A stretch of 64,000 nucleotides of DNA from contig NC_091972.1 in the NCBI RefSeq assembly GCF_036711975.1, positions 1,369,001 to 1,433,000 of the forward strand. The letters run 5' to 3'. The position numbers were made by a program, and so were the translations under genes. The DNA is from Onthophagus taurus. Taxonomy: Eukaryota; Arthropoda; Insecta; Coleoptera; Scarabaeidae. Under the pieces are notes generated by a model. It was not told the origin of the DNA. It did not search any database and saw only the letters and a program-made list of their open reading frames with translations. Of the stretch, positions 22,320-34,565 are shown one piece after another (positions within the stretch are counted from its first letter, which is position 1; each line of letters begins with the position of its first letter).

Positions 22320-25300
22320 AGTAATAGTAAGTATTTTTATGTGCTAAATTCTATGACAAGTGAAATATAGAAAGAGAAACGATTGAGAAAATAGACCGAG
22401 GACACGACTGTACAATACCGATGCGTAACAACACGTGCTGCAAGAAATGGTGACGAGTAGATCACGTTAGCAGGTCGATAATTGGCTCGATACTGCGTAG
22501 TATGCGATTGCAGTCACCTTGAAATCGACATAAAATCACCAAACGTCCGTAATGCACACGCGCGTACCTCGCATGTTTTCGATCCATAAACTATTCGCCA
22601 TCTATACAAGTGAGACGCCGTTAACATCGATTACCTTCCCATTATGTTTCGCGACCGCACCGAGTTAATGAATAATCCATGGTTAATTGTTTTCCTTTTT
22701 CTTTTCATTATATGCCTATATAATTAAGAATTGTCGTAAGAATCGCCAATTTCGACCACTTCCAATTACCAAACGTTAATAGAAACTCCAGAAATTTCTT
22801 TGCATCATTGGTTACATCCATAAAACGAATACTTTGGCTGTGTTGAAATGGCACAAAACAGTTAAAATAAAGATGGAAATTGCGTTCGGTTAATGGAACG
22901 TTTATATCTTCTGTTGAACGTGAGGGTTGCAACTTTTTCTGCGAAAGACCTATGTATTAATATCCATGCTAAAAGGATGCAAATACATCGATCTCGGACA
23001 GTTTGCGCCGAAAAAAGAATAAAGACGATAAGTACACAAGACACAATAGCGGCACTTAAACCGGACAATTTGCCGTGCTTCATTTTAATATAAATAAAAG
23101 TAATGGAAGGACGGACGTCGTTCATGTAGCGTTATACACGTGAAGAAATAACCTGAGGGACGAGAGTTACTTGAGGGCACCGGAATTTTTATTAATTGAT
23201 CCGCGCCGTCTCTCCGCAGTTTTATCTCCCAATTAACAATATTCCCAAGTCCGCCGCCATTAAGCATAGGAACGCCAATTACGCGGTTGGCATCGCACAG
23301 AGAGTTAAGGTCAAAGTCGTATTGGACCGACAAGATAACAATCGTAGAAAGCTACCGAGAAACCTAAACATATCTTTCCCAACCGAACCGATTGAATAAA
23401 AACCCAGAACCATTACTTATCGGGACTTACAGCAAAGTAAAACTATTAAACAAAAAACTTTGTGAATAATTAAACCGCACATTACGAGTAGTATCGGTCC
23501 AGGTGTGCCGTCGCCTTGAGGTATATAATGTGGCACCATCTGATGCACAACTATACAATGAACTAAGAACATTTTACAGCCTTTAATCCCATTGAACACG
23601 TCGCGCACTCAACTCAATGGTATTAGTTTCCAATAATGTCTATAATATATGTACACGATGGTCATGCAACGTATAAGTAATTAATTGGACTCCAACCCCA
23701 CTGATTATTAGTAGTTACGTATCTACTATTTTATTTTAAAACAAAACTAAAATCAAATGGGATTAGACTTAAAATACAAAACATTACATACTTAAAAGAT
23801 TTTTAAATATTCTTCACATCAAAAGATGTTAGTTACAACAACGCTAAATAATTAATAAAGAACTTCCTGCATACAAACCCAATTCAACTAAATACGACGA
23901 AATGGGGAGGCAACAAATCACACAACATTACTGTATTTGTTACATTTGTATTTTTGTTTGCGCAGATTTGCACCCAATAAAAGATTTTGAGAGATCGACC
24001 AAGTACTAAAATGTTGCACAAGATAATCTACAACGTGTAGCAAGAGCTAATGCCTGATTAGATTGTTCTAAGAGTCGCGGATGACCAAGTGCTGATTAGA
24101 AGAATTATGGACAAAACGATGCAGTGGATAAATTAATTAGTAAGTAATACTTCAGATTTTGACATAACCTAGCTACTAGTAAATTTGGAATTTGATCAGT
24201 GCAAAACAATTCATACAATTTGATGTTTCCAGATATTATGGTAATTACAAAAATTATATTTAGATTGCAGAATCATATTCTTCATACTTAAAGATTCTTC
24301 AGTGAAATGTCTTTAACTTTTTCGTTCCATTTAGAGAACCAGTGTAATTTGAGGTGTTTAAACTTGCCCAGAATGGTTCCAAATATTTTCTTGGAGTTGA
24401 GACTTCAGCGGGTGTAATTCCAGAAATTCTTCTGCACTTTAGAGTAATACCAATTAATTCCAGATATTTTCTTACAGTTTAGCGGTTGCCCAATAGGTGT
24501 GCTTTTAGTACATCTTATACTTAAAGTTACAACAAATTCTGAAAGAAACTCAAACTTTATTTTTAATTTTTTCTAATAAAGTGAATAAAAAATGCGGTGT
24601 AAATATCAGATATACGTTATTTTTTCAATAAAATTTAACCTCAATTAGATTATTATTCAATGATAAAGAGCAAATGAGTGTACACATTAGCATTCGTAAA
24701 GTAATCATGTTGCTCCGTCTCGTAAAGTACGCTAGATAAAAATCTGTCGGAAAATCTACCCTATGAAAACAATGCACAGACTAAGGATAATTTCAACAGT
24801 AATTACAGATAATAACGTAACATATTCGTGACGGGCACGATGTTTCATAATTGGGGGAACACACACGTGCAAGCGAATTGGGGAAGCGCAAAAGTCACGC
24901 TCGAATCATCGCCCGGCGTGCGTTTGTTAACGAGACGTTTGAACTTCTCTCTGTTTAGTCCCAACTTGTGTCTTCACTAAGTAGATTCAAAATATCTCTC
25001 GTCTTGAAACTCTTAAAGCTCTTTCTTCTTTCCTTGTACACTCTGATGGATCAAATATACTCATTGTGGAAATTTTCAAATGTTTGAATGGAATCGTTTT
25101 AATTCTTGGAATAGCGAATAATTTGTAGCAATCGTGAAAGGAAACTTTAAGATAAGGAGTGTATTGTTTGGTGCAATAACGGTACATATGTCCGGAAAAG
25201 ATATTGCGTTTGTGTAAACAATAATTTAATTAGTTGTTGGCCTGAACAATACCTATACGTTCAGTGTACGGATTTGTTGCACTTCCATAAGGAACGAGAG

Positions 25301-25850
25301 AAGAGTTGCGTAATTGGCGCTAACTGTAAACGGCGTCCTCTATAAGAAAACTCGGCGCGGCCGAGAAGGTGTCCTTTCGCGCCGGACCGATTGTAAATTT
25401 CACTTTTAACGGCCTCCGTTGGCTCGTTTAGGTGAACGTTCCGATTAGCAAAACCGTCGTCGACGACGCCGCCGCCGCAACCACAGCCGTTTACGCTGGA
25501 GTTAATAAAACGTGTCCGACTCAAATATAAAGCAACGAGGAAGTGTGCTCAGGACCTAACTGTAATGTAATTGTGCGGGTTCCAACTACGTAAGTAGACG
25601 TACGCGCTCCGCTTCTCTCTCTACTTCTACGCATTTAAATTCGTTTCTCTTCTCTTTTCGGCTCGACGTCTAGGTATTGCAAGTTTGTATGCAAGAACAA
25701 CCGGTTCAACGCACGCGCCCAACACATACTGATTTAACTACATTAAACATTTTATTCCATTTAAAACATAAACACAATTTTTGTTTGCTTTAGATTTCTG
25801 GATGTTAAAGACAATCACATAAACATTTAATTTTTCCTAAAGAAGAAATT
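22320..25850. other. No gene seen
   Basis: AT-rich sequence with GC-richer islands at about 22400-22660, 23090-23340 and 25300-25690. The minus-strand ORF 25261-25524 reads through one island but shows no known domain. Two short related stretches (AAATATTTTCTTGGAGTT and AGATATTTTCTTACAGTT, about 24385 and 24463) suggest a minor local duplication. Confidence 0.4.
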
Positions 25851-26006
25851 ATATTTGAAGTGCAAGCTATTCGCAGAATATCTGCAGTGAAAGCAGAAGA
25901 ATACCAATATGACCAATTGACGAATGTCAAGACATAGCGAGAGTACTTAAAACAGCAAAACCACCAAAATCAAACATAACCGTGAACGAAAAAAGAGCAC
26001 TACGAA

Positions 26007-26709
26007 CATTGAGGTCTTATATATAATCTAGAGTGCGTATGCCGTTGTCCCCACCACGCCTAAAATGAAGCCAGAACATGGCAACCTATGTTAGATGTAC
26101 CAACGTAGCGGGAAATTCGAAATTCTTATATATACCTATGCAAGAATTTACATTATTATAAACTGGAAAGGCAGAAAATAATAACCAAAACAAAACATTA
26201 ATATTTATTGATAAATAATTATTAATTATATGATATTTTAAAAGAACTTAATAATTTTTAGCCATGACTCTCATAATTAACAAACTAAGAAGAAAATATT
26301 TAAGGAACAGTCCTTAATAATAAACTTTACTTGAACTTCAATTGAAGGAAGCTTCATTTATCAAGAGAAGGAGCAGAAGGAGTTGTCCCCTTCTTATACC
26401 GAGGTCTTCAATTGTTAATTCCAAGTCAACTAACTAGAAACATTTTATGGACTGTTGTAAATAATCGTCCAACTTAGCAAATTATAAAAAACATATGTCA
26501 AAACGAAAAGAATTCGAAAACTTTCAACAAAAATCAAATTTTAATAAAAATAACAATATGTTTATGAGAATTGTGAGGTTATAATTGTAGGTACAATAGA
26601 GACTTGAAACTATAGCTAAGTTCAGGTCGGTACATCCAACATGTCTGACTTTCTGATTACCCCCACCACCACCACATACGCTCTCTAGATTATATATAAG
26701 ACCTCAATG
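26007..26709. mobile_element. 703-bp DNA transposon with 8-bp target duplication
   Basis: Both ends read CATTGAGGTCTTATATATAA inward and remain inverted repeats for about 35 bp with one mismatch; weaker similarity continues for another 60 bp or so. The flanks carry the same 8 bp, ACTACGAA (25999-26006 and 26710-26717). Removing the element and one copy of the duplication restores the Penelope reading frame across the site. No ORF of note is inside, so it is non-autonomous. An 8-bp duplication fits hAT or P-type elements; the CA start alone does not decide. Confidence 0.88.
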
Positions 26710-26717
26710 ACTACGAA

Positions 26718-27343
26718 CGATAGAGGAAAAAACAGAAGTTATTGTCCTACCAGCGGTCAAGGGGAATGCGACCGTGGTTATGGACAGAAATGAATACGAT
26801 GACAAGATCAGAAACCCTTTTAGACCCAGCCGCCTATAAAAAGATAAAAAAAGACCCAACCGAGAAGGTAGCATGGAAGATAAAAGACCTGGTAAAATCA
26901 ACAGGAATCCCAGCAGAACTACAGAAAAGCTTATTCGTACAGGCCCCAGTACCCCCAAAAATATATGGATCACCTAAAATCTATAAATCAGAGGTTTCAG
27001 TATGCCCTATTGTCAGTGCCATAAATTCTCCCACTTATCGGATAGTAAAACAGCTTGCCAAGATTCTGTCTCCTTCTGCAGGTAAAACAGAGTGATATGT
27101 CAGAGATTCCACACATTTTGTAGAATCAATCAGAGTATCAAGCTAGACCCTCAGAATATCCTGGTAAGTTACGACGTGGAATCTCTATTCACCAGAGTCA
27201 AAGATGCCGTGGAGGGTGTTAGCCAGAAACTCATTCCGGTGGGTTTTGCCAAAGTATGTTCCAGGACTAGTGGAGTACTGCCTATCGTCGCCATATTTTG
27301 GCTGCGACGGAGCGAATTGCGAGGAAAAGTGATATCGTGGTAA
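26718..27343 (+). pseudogene. Penelope RT region, N-terminal part
   Basis: The first frame segment gives VIVLPAVKGNATVVMD, then a frameshift after KIRNPF, then 26742-27095 with LDPAAYKKIKKDP and the conserved PPKIYGSPKIYK. A further shift at about 27090 leads into 27092-27343 with NILVSYDVESLFTRV, the strand carrying the first catalytic aspartate. Sequence then jumps, without the later RT motifs, toward the endonuclease. In intact elements this RT extends the cut DNA end using element RNA. Confidence 0.75.
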
Positions 27344-27648
27344 GATACGGAACGGTCAGCAAAATACAAAACGCTCTTCCGATAGCCAAAGACAAACTAT
27401 CCCCATTAAAGGGAGTGGGTATCTATCGGCTATCGTGCAGTAGCGTGAAATATTACGTTGGCCAAACTGGACGTAACAACGAATGCCGCATCAAGGAACA
27501 CGAGAGGGATGCCCGACTGAGTAAAATCCAACAATCTGCAGTCGCAGAGCATTGCCACAAAGGAGGACACACGATAGAGTTTGACAAAACCAAGGTGCTA
27601 GCAAGAAACGGACATGACTTCCAAAGATTGACTTCTCCACACGGATGA
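27298..27648 (+). pseudogene. Penelope GIY-YIG endonuclease
   Basis: The segment has GIYRLSCSS and YYVGQTGR (the GIY-YIG pair, here GIY and YVG), an arginine two turns later, and the KEHERDAR segment, followed by AEHCHKGGHTI. These are the conserved nuclease positions that nick the target in Penelope-like elements. The frame itself is open to 27648 but is cut off from its RT by deletion and frameshifts, and the start used here is arbitrary. Confidence 0.8.
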
Positions 27649-27649
27649 T

Positions 27650-30195
27650 GTCGATGAAAAAATTCACAAAAACAACTTAGTTGACAATTAGACACCAATT
27701 AGTTATTAACTATCTTTTCATGTATTTATTGTCAAATTTTAACCGATTTCATCTAATCAAAAGTTACGCGATATTACAAGTAATTACTTATTTACGTAAA
27801 ATACTTTGTTAAATTGAAAATTACACTGAACATTTTAATATATCCAATATCGGGAATGTTCCAAAGCGCAGATTGAAAATATATCCGAGTTAGTGTAAAC
27901 AAGATGTGCATATACATACTAAGCAAAGAAGAAAAAGGAATATTAATCCTAGATGTCAAGGTTGCACTAATTATTTGATGCAACGAAGAAGATGATAATC
28001 AAGGTGAAATTTTTTTAAATCTGAAGATTTTTTTATTTGGCAGATATAACGATCAAAATTAATAATCCCTTCCAAAGCTGATTAGTGAATAAATTAAAAC
28101 TGAAGGAATAGTTAAAATCCCAAGGCGGCCAATTTACTTTCTTAATGTTCAAAAGCATTATTTCTTTGTATAATATAAACAAACAGGACAACGAACTGTT
28201 CAACGTAACTTTCACAAAGCTGATGTTTTTCAAAGCGTTCCGTCTGTATCGCGTGCCAGTTTCTATTTCCTTTTAGCCTTTTTCCGCTAAACTTATTGCC
28301 ACACGTAATCGGTTAATGTAGCCTCTATATCATACAGGACGTAATTGCATTCTTTAAGCACTGACCAATTTATTGGTCGGTTATTAACAAGAAAACCAAA
28401 CTCTCAACAACATATTCCAATATTATTTCAGTACATTTATGCTCAATATATTGCGCGGATAACGTAACATTAACTCGGATTTGTTTATAAACATATTAAT
28501 AATAAACGACAGTACGTAACTTGGTTCAAGATAAATCTATATCCGGTGTCAGGAGAACGAGCACGAGTCGCGGTTATTGTTAACTGTTGTTTTACTTACG
28601 TTTCAGTGTAACTGTTAGTAGCAATAAAGGAAGTCATTCGAAGTATTGCAATGGTTCATTTATGTTTATTAGTAATAAGTGTTATTACTATTATTACGAT
28701 TTGTACATCTCATTTAGAGAAATTAATCTGATTCAATTTAACGTCACTAATATTCGCACATTTATGAAGATACAAATTATAAAGTTATTAAGTACAATTA
28801 TTTTTTTAATTTTATGGCTATCACTAAACATAACTTTTGTGTGGTATAGAAAGTTAAATTACAATAGAATATGTGTGGCTTTACAGTCACGCTTTATTAG
28901 CAAAGAGATAATGTAATAAGTTAATTAGTTTATAAAAAGTCTCGCCGCTCAACCTAATTTAAAGAGAAGTAAAGCGATATAATTTTTTTTCTATCCGAAC
29001 ACTAATAGATCTAATAGACGTATAAATAGAAACTAATTAATATCGTAAAATAATCATCAAACCACTCTTCAAAACTATAATAAGAGCCGCTCCTCATTCA
29101 TTTCCGCTTCGATAAATCTTTTTTCTATTCATTCGCAATGAGGAAATCGATTTATCTACAATTTTTATTTTAATTTTCCACCAACAAATGAAATTTATCG
29201 ATAGGAAGTAAAGGTGGAACTTATTTTTACGTCGTCACTGACCCACCAAAGACTTTCTGGGTAACTGTGCGAACCGGCAACCTTAACCTACCATTAAGAT
29301 GAGATACCTTGACCGCAATCCTCGGTCTGAACCTTAAGCTTCCATATACGGGAGGCCTCAGGATGCCAAAACCGGCCCGTCTCAGTCGGCGAAGAAATTC
29401 AATTAATCCAAAAACCGGGACGATGAACAAGAAAAACAGAAATGGTAAAAAAGAAAAATGTAATCCAGGTACCCACCTAATTAACACGTAAACCCAAGAA
29501 GGGATTCCTTTCATGAAGTCTTTTTTATACGTCACCATCAGGTAGGAAAAATTCTATTTAAAAATATTCGTTTGTTATTGTCCAAAAACATTTTTAAATA
29601 AGAATATGGAATTAAACGATATTTGGGTGCATAATGCCAAATGAACTGAAAGAGGCGAAAGCTATCTAATTATAAATTTAACGCTTTCACGATCTATACA
29701 GGAAGTATGAAACATGTTAATAGGTCCTTTGTAGAAAATCGAGGGAGTATTAATTACGTCTGTTTTATTTAAAGTTAATTTTAAATTGCCATCTAATTTC
29801 CGAAAAAGATTTTTTTAATGATAATTATCTAAAAAATTCTTATAAAAAATAAAATCTGTAGAAATGTAAAAAAGTAAACAAAATCGCTTACAAACGTCTC
29901 ACTTACCGATGGTAGGTCTCCGTTAGCGCCGTCGATGGTAGGCGTAAAAGGATAACGAAGAAAAACTACCGCGAGAACGAATCGTAGTCGTCGTCACCGT
30001 GGAGTTTGTAGTAGTAGAGAGAACGGAGTAAAGAAAGAGAAAAAAAAAGAAAAAAAATAACAAGGATCGAGAAAATAAAGTTGGTATCAATCCGTTGGAC
30101 GTCGATAGCGGTCGATCGACAAAAACGAACCCGCGAAAGGATCTGGTAAACACACTGCACGCGACCGACTCAGAGAGACGACGAGACTAACTGAG
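27650..30195. other. No gene seen
   Basis: Strongly AT-rich intergenic or intronic sequence. Short ORFs such as 28587-28916 and 29227-29538 show no domain. A purine-rich low-complexity run (about 30030-30062, GA/A-rich) precedes the GC-richer segment at 30080-30420. Confidence 0.4.
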
Positions 30196-30201
30196 ATATA
30201 C

Positions 30202-30418
30202 CTTCACAGGTGAGCCTTGCAAGAAAACTGATCGAGGCAAGGCTGCTGCTGGTCGTCGGTCTGAGACTCCTATCTCCTGCCGAGCTACCGCTTGCTGATG
30301 GAGGCACACCGTACATGTCATTCGCGATTTGCTCGCGTTTTCGTCGCGGCCCCTTCTTTCTCCTTTCTTCATCGCAACGATCCGCGAAAGAATCGCCACT
30401 CATTGAATCACCCATCAT
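30202..30418 (-). CDS. Candidate coding exon, unrecognised
   Basis: The minus-strand frame starts with MMGDSMSGDSF and continues with a strongly basic stretch (EERRKKGPRRKRE), then SASGSSAGDRSLRPTTSSS and FLARLTCEG, ending at a possible splice donor AAG|GTATAT (boundary 30202/30201). The composition is protein-like and GC-richer than its surroundings. I do not recognise a family, no downstream exon was found, and the plus strand has a competing acceptor-like TTCACAG at the same place. Treat as a hypothesis: it could be a first exon of a gene extending leftward or noncoding GC-rich DNA. Confidence 0.25.
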
Positions 30419-30816
30419 ATATCTTAGGCATACACACCATATTATATACTACTATTAAATTAAAAAATTATTCAAACTTTTCAAGTCGCGGAACACTTAC
30501 GTACGTAAATAGTAATAATGAAAAATATATTTGGTAGATTCACACAATAAACTTTATTGGTATTAATTAAAAAAAATAGTAAATTAATAAATACTTCTAC
30601 ATAATTGGAAAAGACAAACTTTACAAGAACTACAACGGAAATAATATTAATTGTCCTCAAAGTATTAGAACTTACATGCAAATTTTTCACTAAGATATAA
30701 ACGTTTGTAAGTTGTATATAACACATAAGAAAGAAGATACGAAATAGTTACAATTCAAAGAAAAATAATACATATGTTTCAAAAGAATCACATTAAAAAA
30801 TCGTAAAATATTTGAT

Positions 30817-30822
30817 TTTATT
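30817..30822 (-). terminator. Polyadenylation signal of fumarase gene
   Basis: AATAAA on the minus strand, about 45 bp after the fumarase stop codon, a normal distance for an insect transcript with a short 3' UTR. Confidence 0.65.
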
Positions 30823-30865
30823 TATAAAGTAGATAAACATACACTCTAAATAAGCATAAAATACA

Positions 30866-32341
30866 TTATTTAGGTCCCAACATTTGCTCAGGTTTAACCC
30901 ACTCAGCAAATTGCTGCTCATTGAGATGTCCAAGTTTAATGGCAGCTTCCTTCAAAGTACTCCCATCTTTATGGGCCGTCTTCGCGATTTCAGCAGCCTT
31001 GTCGTAACCGACGTGTGGATTAAGTGCTGTGACCAACATAAGACTCCTCTCCATAATCGTTTTAATCGCCTCCGTATTAGCCTTGATTCCACACACGCAA
31101 TTCTTTGTAAAAGCCATACAACTATCCCCAATCAGTTTCGCCGACCGTAACACGTTCGATACAATTACCGGTTTAAAAACGTTCAATTCGAAATGTCCCG
31201 TCGCACCACCGACGGTACATGCCACGTGGTTACCAATAACTTGGGCGCAAACCATCGTGATGGCTTCGCATTGTGTTGGATTTACCTTTCCCGGCATGAT
31301 ACTGCTACCCGGTTCGTTCTCCGGTAAAGATAATTCGCCAAGGCCGCATCGTGGGCCGGAACCCAAGAAACGTATGTCGTTTGCGATTTTCATCAGTGAA
31401 CAGGCGATTGTATTCAGTTGTCCTGAAACTTCTACCATTGAATCGTGGGCGGCTAAAGCTTCGAATTTGTTTTGGGCTGTTACGAATGGTAAACCTGTTA
31501 GTTGAGCAATAACAGCGGCAGATTTTTCCGCAAATCCTTTCCTAGTATTTAAACCAGTTCCAACGGCGGTCCCTCCTAAAGCTAATTCGTATAATCTTGG
31601 TAAAGAACTTTCTATTCTATCAACTCCGTAAGCTACTTGTTGAGTATAACCGCTAAATTCTTGTCCTAATGTCAAAGGAACTGCGTCCATTAGATGAGTA
31701 CGACCTATTTTAATAATTTTATCAAATTCACAAGCTTTTGTTTGTAAAGCGCTTCTTAAAGCCTCTAACCCCGGTAAAGTGCAATGATTTAATTCTTCAG
31801 CGACCGCGATATGCATAGCTGCTGGAAAAGTATCATTGCTACTTTGGCTTTTATTAACGTGGTCATTTGGGTGTACAGGAGTTTTAGATCCGAGTTTACC
31901 ACCCATCTTCTCAATAGCTCTGTTACTAATTACCTCATTAGTATTCATGTTTGTTTGTGTACCAGATCCCGTTTGCCAAATAACTAAAGGAAAATGTTTT
32001 TCATATAATTCACCACATATAACCTCATCGCAAACATCGGAAATCGCGTCAGCTATTTTCACATCTAAACCAAACTCCTTATTAACAATAGCCGCAGCTT
32101 TTTTTAAAATACCCATTGCTCTAATAACTTGTGGAGGCATTCTTTCCGCATTACCACCGATCGGAAAATTCAATACAGATCGCATCGTTTGACACCCATA
32201 GTATTTATCAGCAGGAACTTTAAGCTCACCCATAGTGTCTTTTTCTATTCGAAAATCGCCAGAATAACATCGCTGATACCTTAAAACGCTCCAACACCTA
32301 TTTAAAATAAATCGTTTGTACAAAACTTTTTTGAAGAACAT
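30866..32341 (-). CDS. FH: Fumarate hydratase, mitochondrial (class II), intronless
   Basis: The 491-residue product matches the usual length of class II fumarases, which interconvert fumarate and malate in the citric acid cycle as homotetramers. The first about 30 residues are rich in Arg, Lys and aromatic residues without acids ([11 protein letters not shown]), fitting a mitochondrial presequence. Visible active-site elements are [10 protein letters not shown] at 124-133, [14 protein letters not shown] at 157-170, GRTHLMDA at 213-220 with the catalytic-base position H216, and the flexible-loop signature [10 protein letters not shown] at 345-354. The start was taken at the first ATG because it supplies the presequence; Met37 (MGELKVP) could yield a cytosolic form. 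No intron or frame break is present. Being intronless it may be a retrogene or a naturally single-exon gene. Confidence 0.97.
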   Translation of the reverse strand: MFFKKVLYKRFILNRCWSVLRYQRCYSGDFRIEKDTMGELKVPADKYYGCQTMRSVLNFPIGGNAERMPPQVIRAMGILKKAAAIVNKEFGLDVKIADAISDVCDEVICGELYEKHFPLVIWQTGSGTQTNMNTNEVISNRAIEKMGGKLGSKTPVHPNDHVNKSQSSNDTFPAAMHIAVAEELNHCTLPGLEALRSALQTKACEFDKIIKIGRTHLMDAVPLTLGQEFSGYTQQVAYGVDRIESSLPRLYELALGGTAVGTGLNTRKGFAEKSAAVIAQLTGLPFVTAQNKFEALAAHDSMVEVSGQLNTIACSLMKIANDIRFLGSGPRCGLGELSLPENEPGSSIMPGKVNPTQCEAITMVCAQVIGNHVACTVGGATGHFELNVFKPVIVSNVLRSAKLIGDSCMAFTKNCVCGIKANTEAIKTIMERSLMLVTALNPHVGYDKAAEIAKTAHKDGSTLKEAAIKLGHLNEQQFAEWVKPEQMLGPK

Positions 32342-32344
32342 TTT

Positions 32345-32810
32345 GATTTTGAAACTTCAACTAATGTCACAAAAGGACAGTTTTTCAGATATTTTTTTGA
32401 CGTGAATGGACTACTACAAATAACCATCGCTGTTCTACAGCGGAATCTTTATTGGCTGGCATACATTATGTCAATTACCGGAGAGGAAGTGCGGACGTGC
32501 GTTAGATGAACGCGGCAGATTATGCGGTGTACATTTCGAGTTCAATAAATCAGTACGCGAGCTGGTAATGTGGAAATCGAGCTTAAATCCTGCTCTCGCA
32601 TTCGAACGATGCGCTACTCATTAGCTGCTTGGACTCCATGCAATGTGACCTCGAATTACTTATAAGTACATATTTATAGTAACAATATCTTGTAAACTTA
32701 TCCTTTTACAAAGAACATTATCACTTCTTTAATCTTAAAAAATTCTTCATGACAATTATTCTCTTACAATTAATAAGAAATCTCTTGAAAGATTATAATT
32801 TTTAAAATTC
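32345..32810. other. Upstream flank of fumarase; no gene seen
   Basis: This should contain the fumarase promoter. No TATA box at a fitting distance stands out. A moderately GC-rich stretch lies at about 32450-32640. Confidence 0.4.
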
Positions 32811-32814
32811 GGAC

Positions 32815-33040
32815 CTTGCGCAAAGCACATGGACCCATACATGATGGTACTGGAATGAGGATAATGTATGGATGATACATCTGGAGAAATGCAGGAAGAC
32901 AGAGGAGTGAAGAGAATTGTAGAATGGACACCACATAGACACGGAGATAGAGGAAGACCAAAGAAGCCCAAAATGTACAGAATACCGTAGTGCTGGGAGA
33001 AGAAAAAGAATACATGATTTCGCAGAATGAAGCACAAGGT
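32815..33040 (+). pseudogene. LINE C-terminal relic
   Basis: Reading across frames gives CMDDTSGEMQEDRGVKRIVE, then WTPHRHGDRGRPKKPK. The motif pattern (RGVKRIVEWTP followed by RGRPKK) is the characteristic C-terminal tail of RTE-like endonuclease-reverse transcriptase proteins. Nothing else of the element is nearby, and the left edge of a Harbinger element follows at 33116. The antisense ORFs here are shadows. Confidence 0.5.
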
Positions 33041-33330
33041 GTTATTAATGTCATATCAGCTCAAAACTAGTAAACATATATTGCATTGCCTTGGGCACAA
33101 GCAAACTCAGCTTAATGCGGCCCATACACGCGCAGGTAAGTGTTAGCACTTGCCTGCACAGGTCGTAACTCACGAGTAAGTGCGTAAGTGTAGGACCTAA
33201 AACTGAGAGCGAGTTCAGTTCCGGGCGCGGCTCGAAATAAATCAGATGAGGTTTGATTTTTCGTGCAAGTCCGAAGGTAAGTATGAATGTGTATGTTAAT
33301 TTATTCGAGTCAAGCATCAGTTTTCTCAAC

Positions 33331-34255
33331 ATGTCGCGAAATACATCAAAAAAATATGAGGAGGTTATGAGAGAGTTCATTGACATCTATAAAGAAAATG
33401 AATGTATATGGAAATTAAAATCTAAAGATTATACAAATAAAAGCTTAAAAGAAGAAGCTCACAAGAAATTAGTAGAAAAATTAACTGAAGTTGACTCAAA
33501 CGCAAAAAAAGAAGATGTTATAAAAAAAATAAATTCTTTACTTAGTTGCTTTAGAAAAGAATTTAAGAAAGTTACCGATTCAAAAAAATCTGGGTCTGGT
33601 TTTGAACAGGTATATAAGCCAAATCTTTGGTATTACGAGCTCTTATTGTTTTTAAAAGATCAAGAAATCCCAAGGGAATCGGTAGGATTTGATACACCAC
33701 ATTTTTTTGAGGACACTAGCGACGTAAGTTTTGTTTTTCGGTTATATGAAGGTGCTAATGTTTGTTTTTTTTTTAGGGTAAATCAGATGGGAATCGTGAT
33801 GATCCACAAACATCTAAGTCCGTATCTTCTTGCCATTCATCCAATATCTTCCGCTAAAAGAAGAAGAAATGCTAAAGAAAACGACAATACGGAATCGCTA
33901 ATAACATTAGTAACCGAAAAGCTTAAAAAAACCGAAGAAGACGAATTTGACATAATTGGCAAAAACGTTGCTGAAAAATTGAGGAAACTTCCTACTAATA
34001 TAAAGTTATTTTCAGAAAAAATAATAAACGATTGTCTTTTTGAGGCACAATTAGGCACCTTAAACAGGCATGCATATATAGAAATCCCACAACAAGCACA
34101 ATCATATATTTGTCCTAGCGAAAATTTTACATTAACGGTAACTCATTAGATTTTGAAATATTATATTAAAATTACACGATTTATCATTTCAGAATTTACA
34201 ACAGCAAAGACAAACCTCTGATGTAACTAATTATATAAATAATTTTCAAGGTTAA
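33331..34255 (+). CDS. Harbinger-encoded MADF DNA-binding protein, three exons
   Basis: Start ATG 33331 (MSRNTSKKYEE). Residues about 10-110 form a MADF (Myb/SANT-like) domain: FIDIYKENECIWKLKSKDY, then the second and third helices ending NLWYYELLLFL. Such proteins work with the nuclease in recognising Harbinger ends. Intron 1 starts at GTAAGT 33724. The first acceptor (AG 33776) gives a serine-rich linker but hits a stop at 33855; a later AG at 33786 keeps the frame open into AKRRRNAKENDN and the C-terminal helix region. A second intron, 34138-34192, is well supported: it removes a stop, and the last exon (NLQQQRQTSDV) ends at TAA 34255. Either the downstream acceptor is used or a 1-nt indel lies near 33850, so integrity is uncertain. 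Confidence 0.75.
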
Positions 34256-34565
34256 TACTCAAAGTGTTAAAGGTTTAGTACTTCTGTTTATTTGTTATTA
34301 TTAAACATTTTTTGTTACACAATATGTTACATTACATAAATAAAAGGAGTGTTTTTGTAAGTTTTTAAAAAATAAACCAATTTATTCATTACTCTTTGAT
34401 TTAATAAAAAAAATAGTAAACTATAAGCAAAAGTACTATCAGTACAATATTCTGGATGGGTTGCACCAACATTTTTAAGAAACATTTTTTATATTTTAAT
34501 TCAGTTCAAAAAGTTTACACACTTGACAAAGTAGGATTAATTTTATAAAAAGGGAATATTTATGT

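Larger units (their letters stand above)
25850..27648 (+). mobile_element. Penelope-like retroelement, decayed and interrupted
   Basis: Fragments of a Penelope-type protein occur in order. The upstream region 25860-25998 is continuous in sense with 26718 onward when the 703-bp insertion at 26007-26709 is ignored. Next comes the N-terminal conserved block (LPAVKGNATVVMDRNEYDDK), the RT entry (PPKIYGSPKIYK, then ILVSYDVESLFT), and finally a GIY-YIG endonuclease. RT plus GIY-YIG is diagnostic of Penelope-like elements. The RT catalytic core with its YADD-type box is missing, so the copy is dead. Confidence 0.85.
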
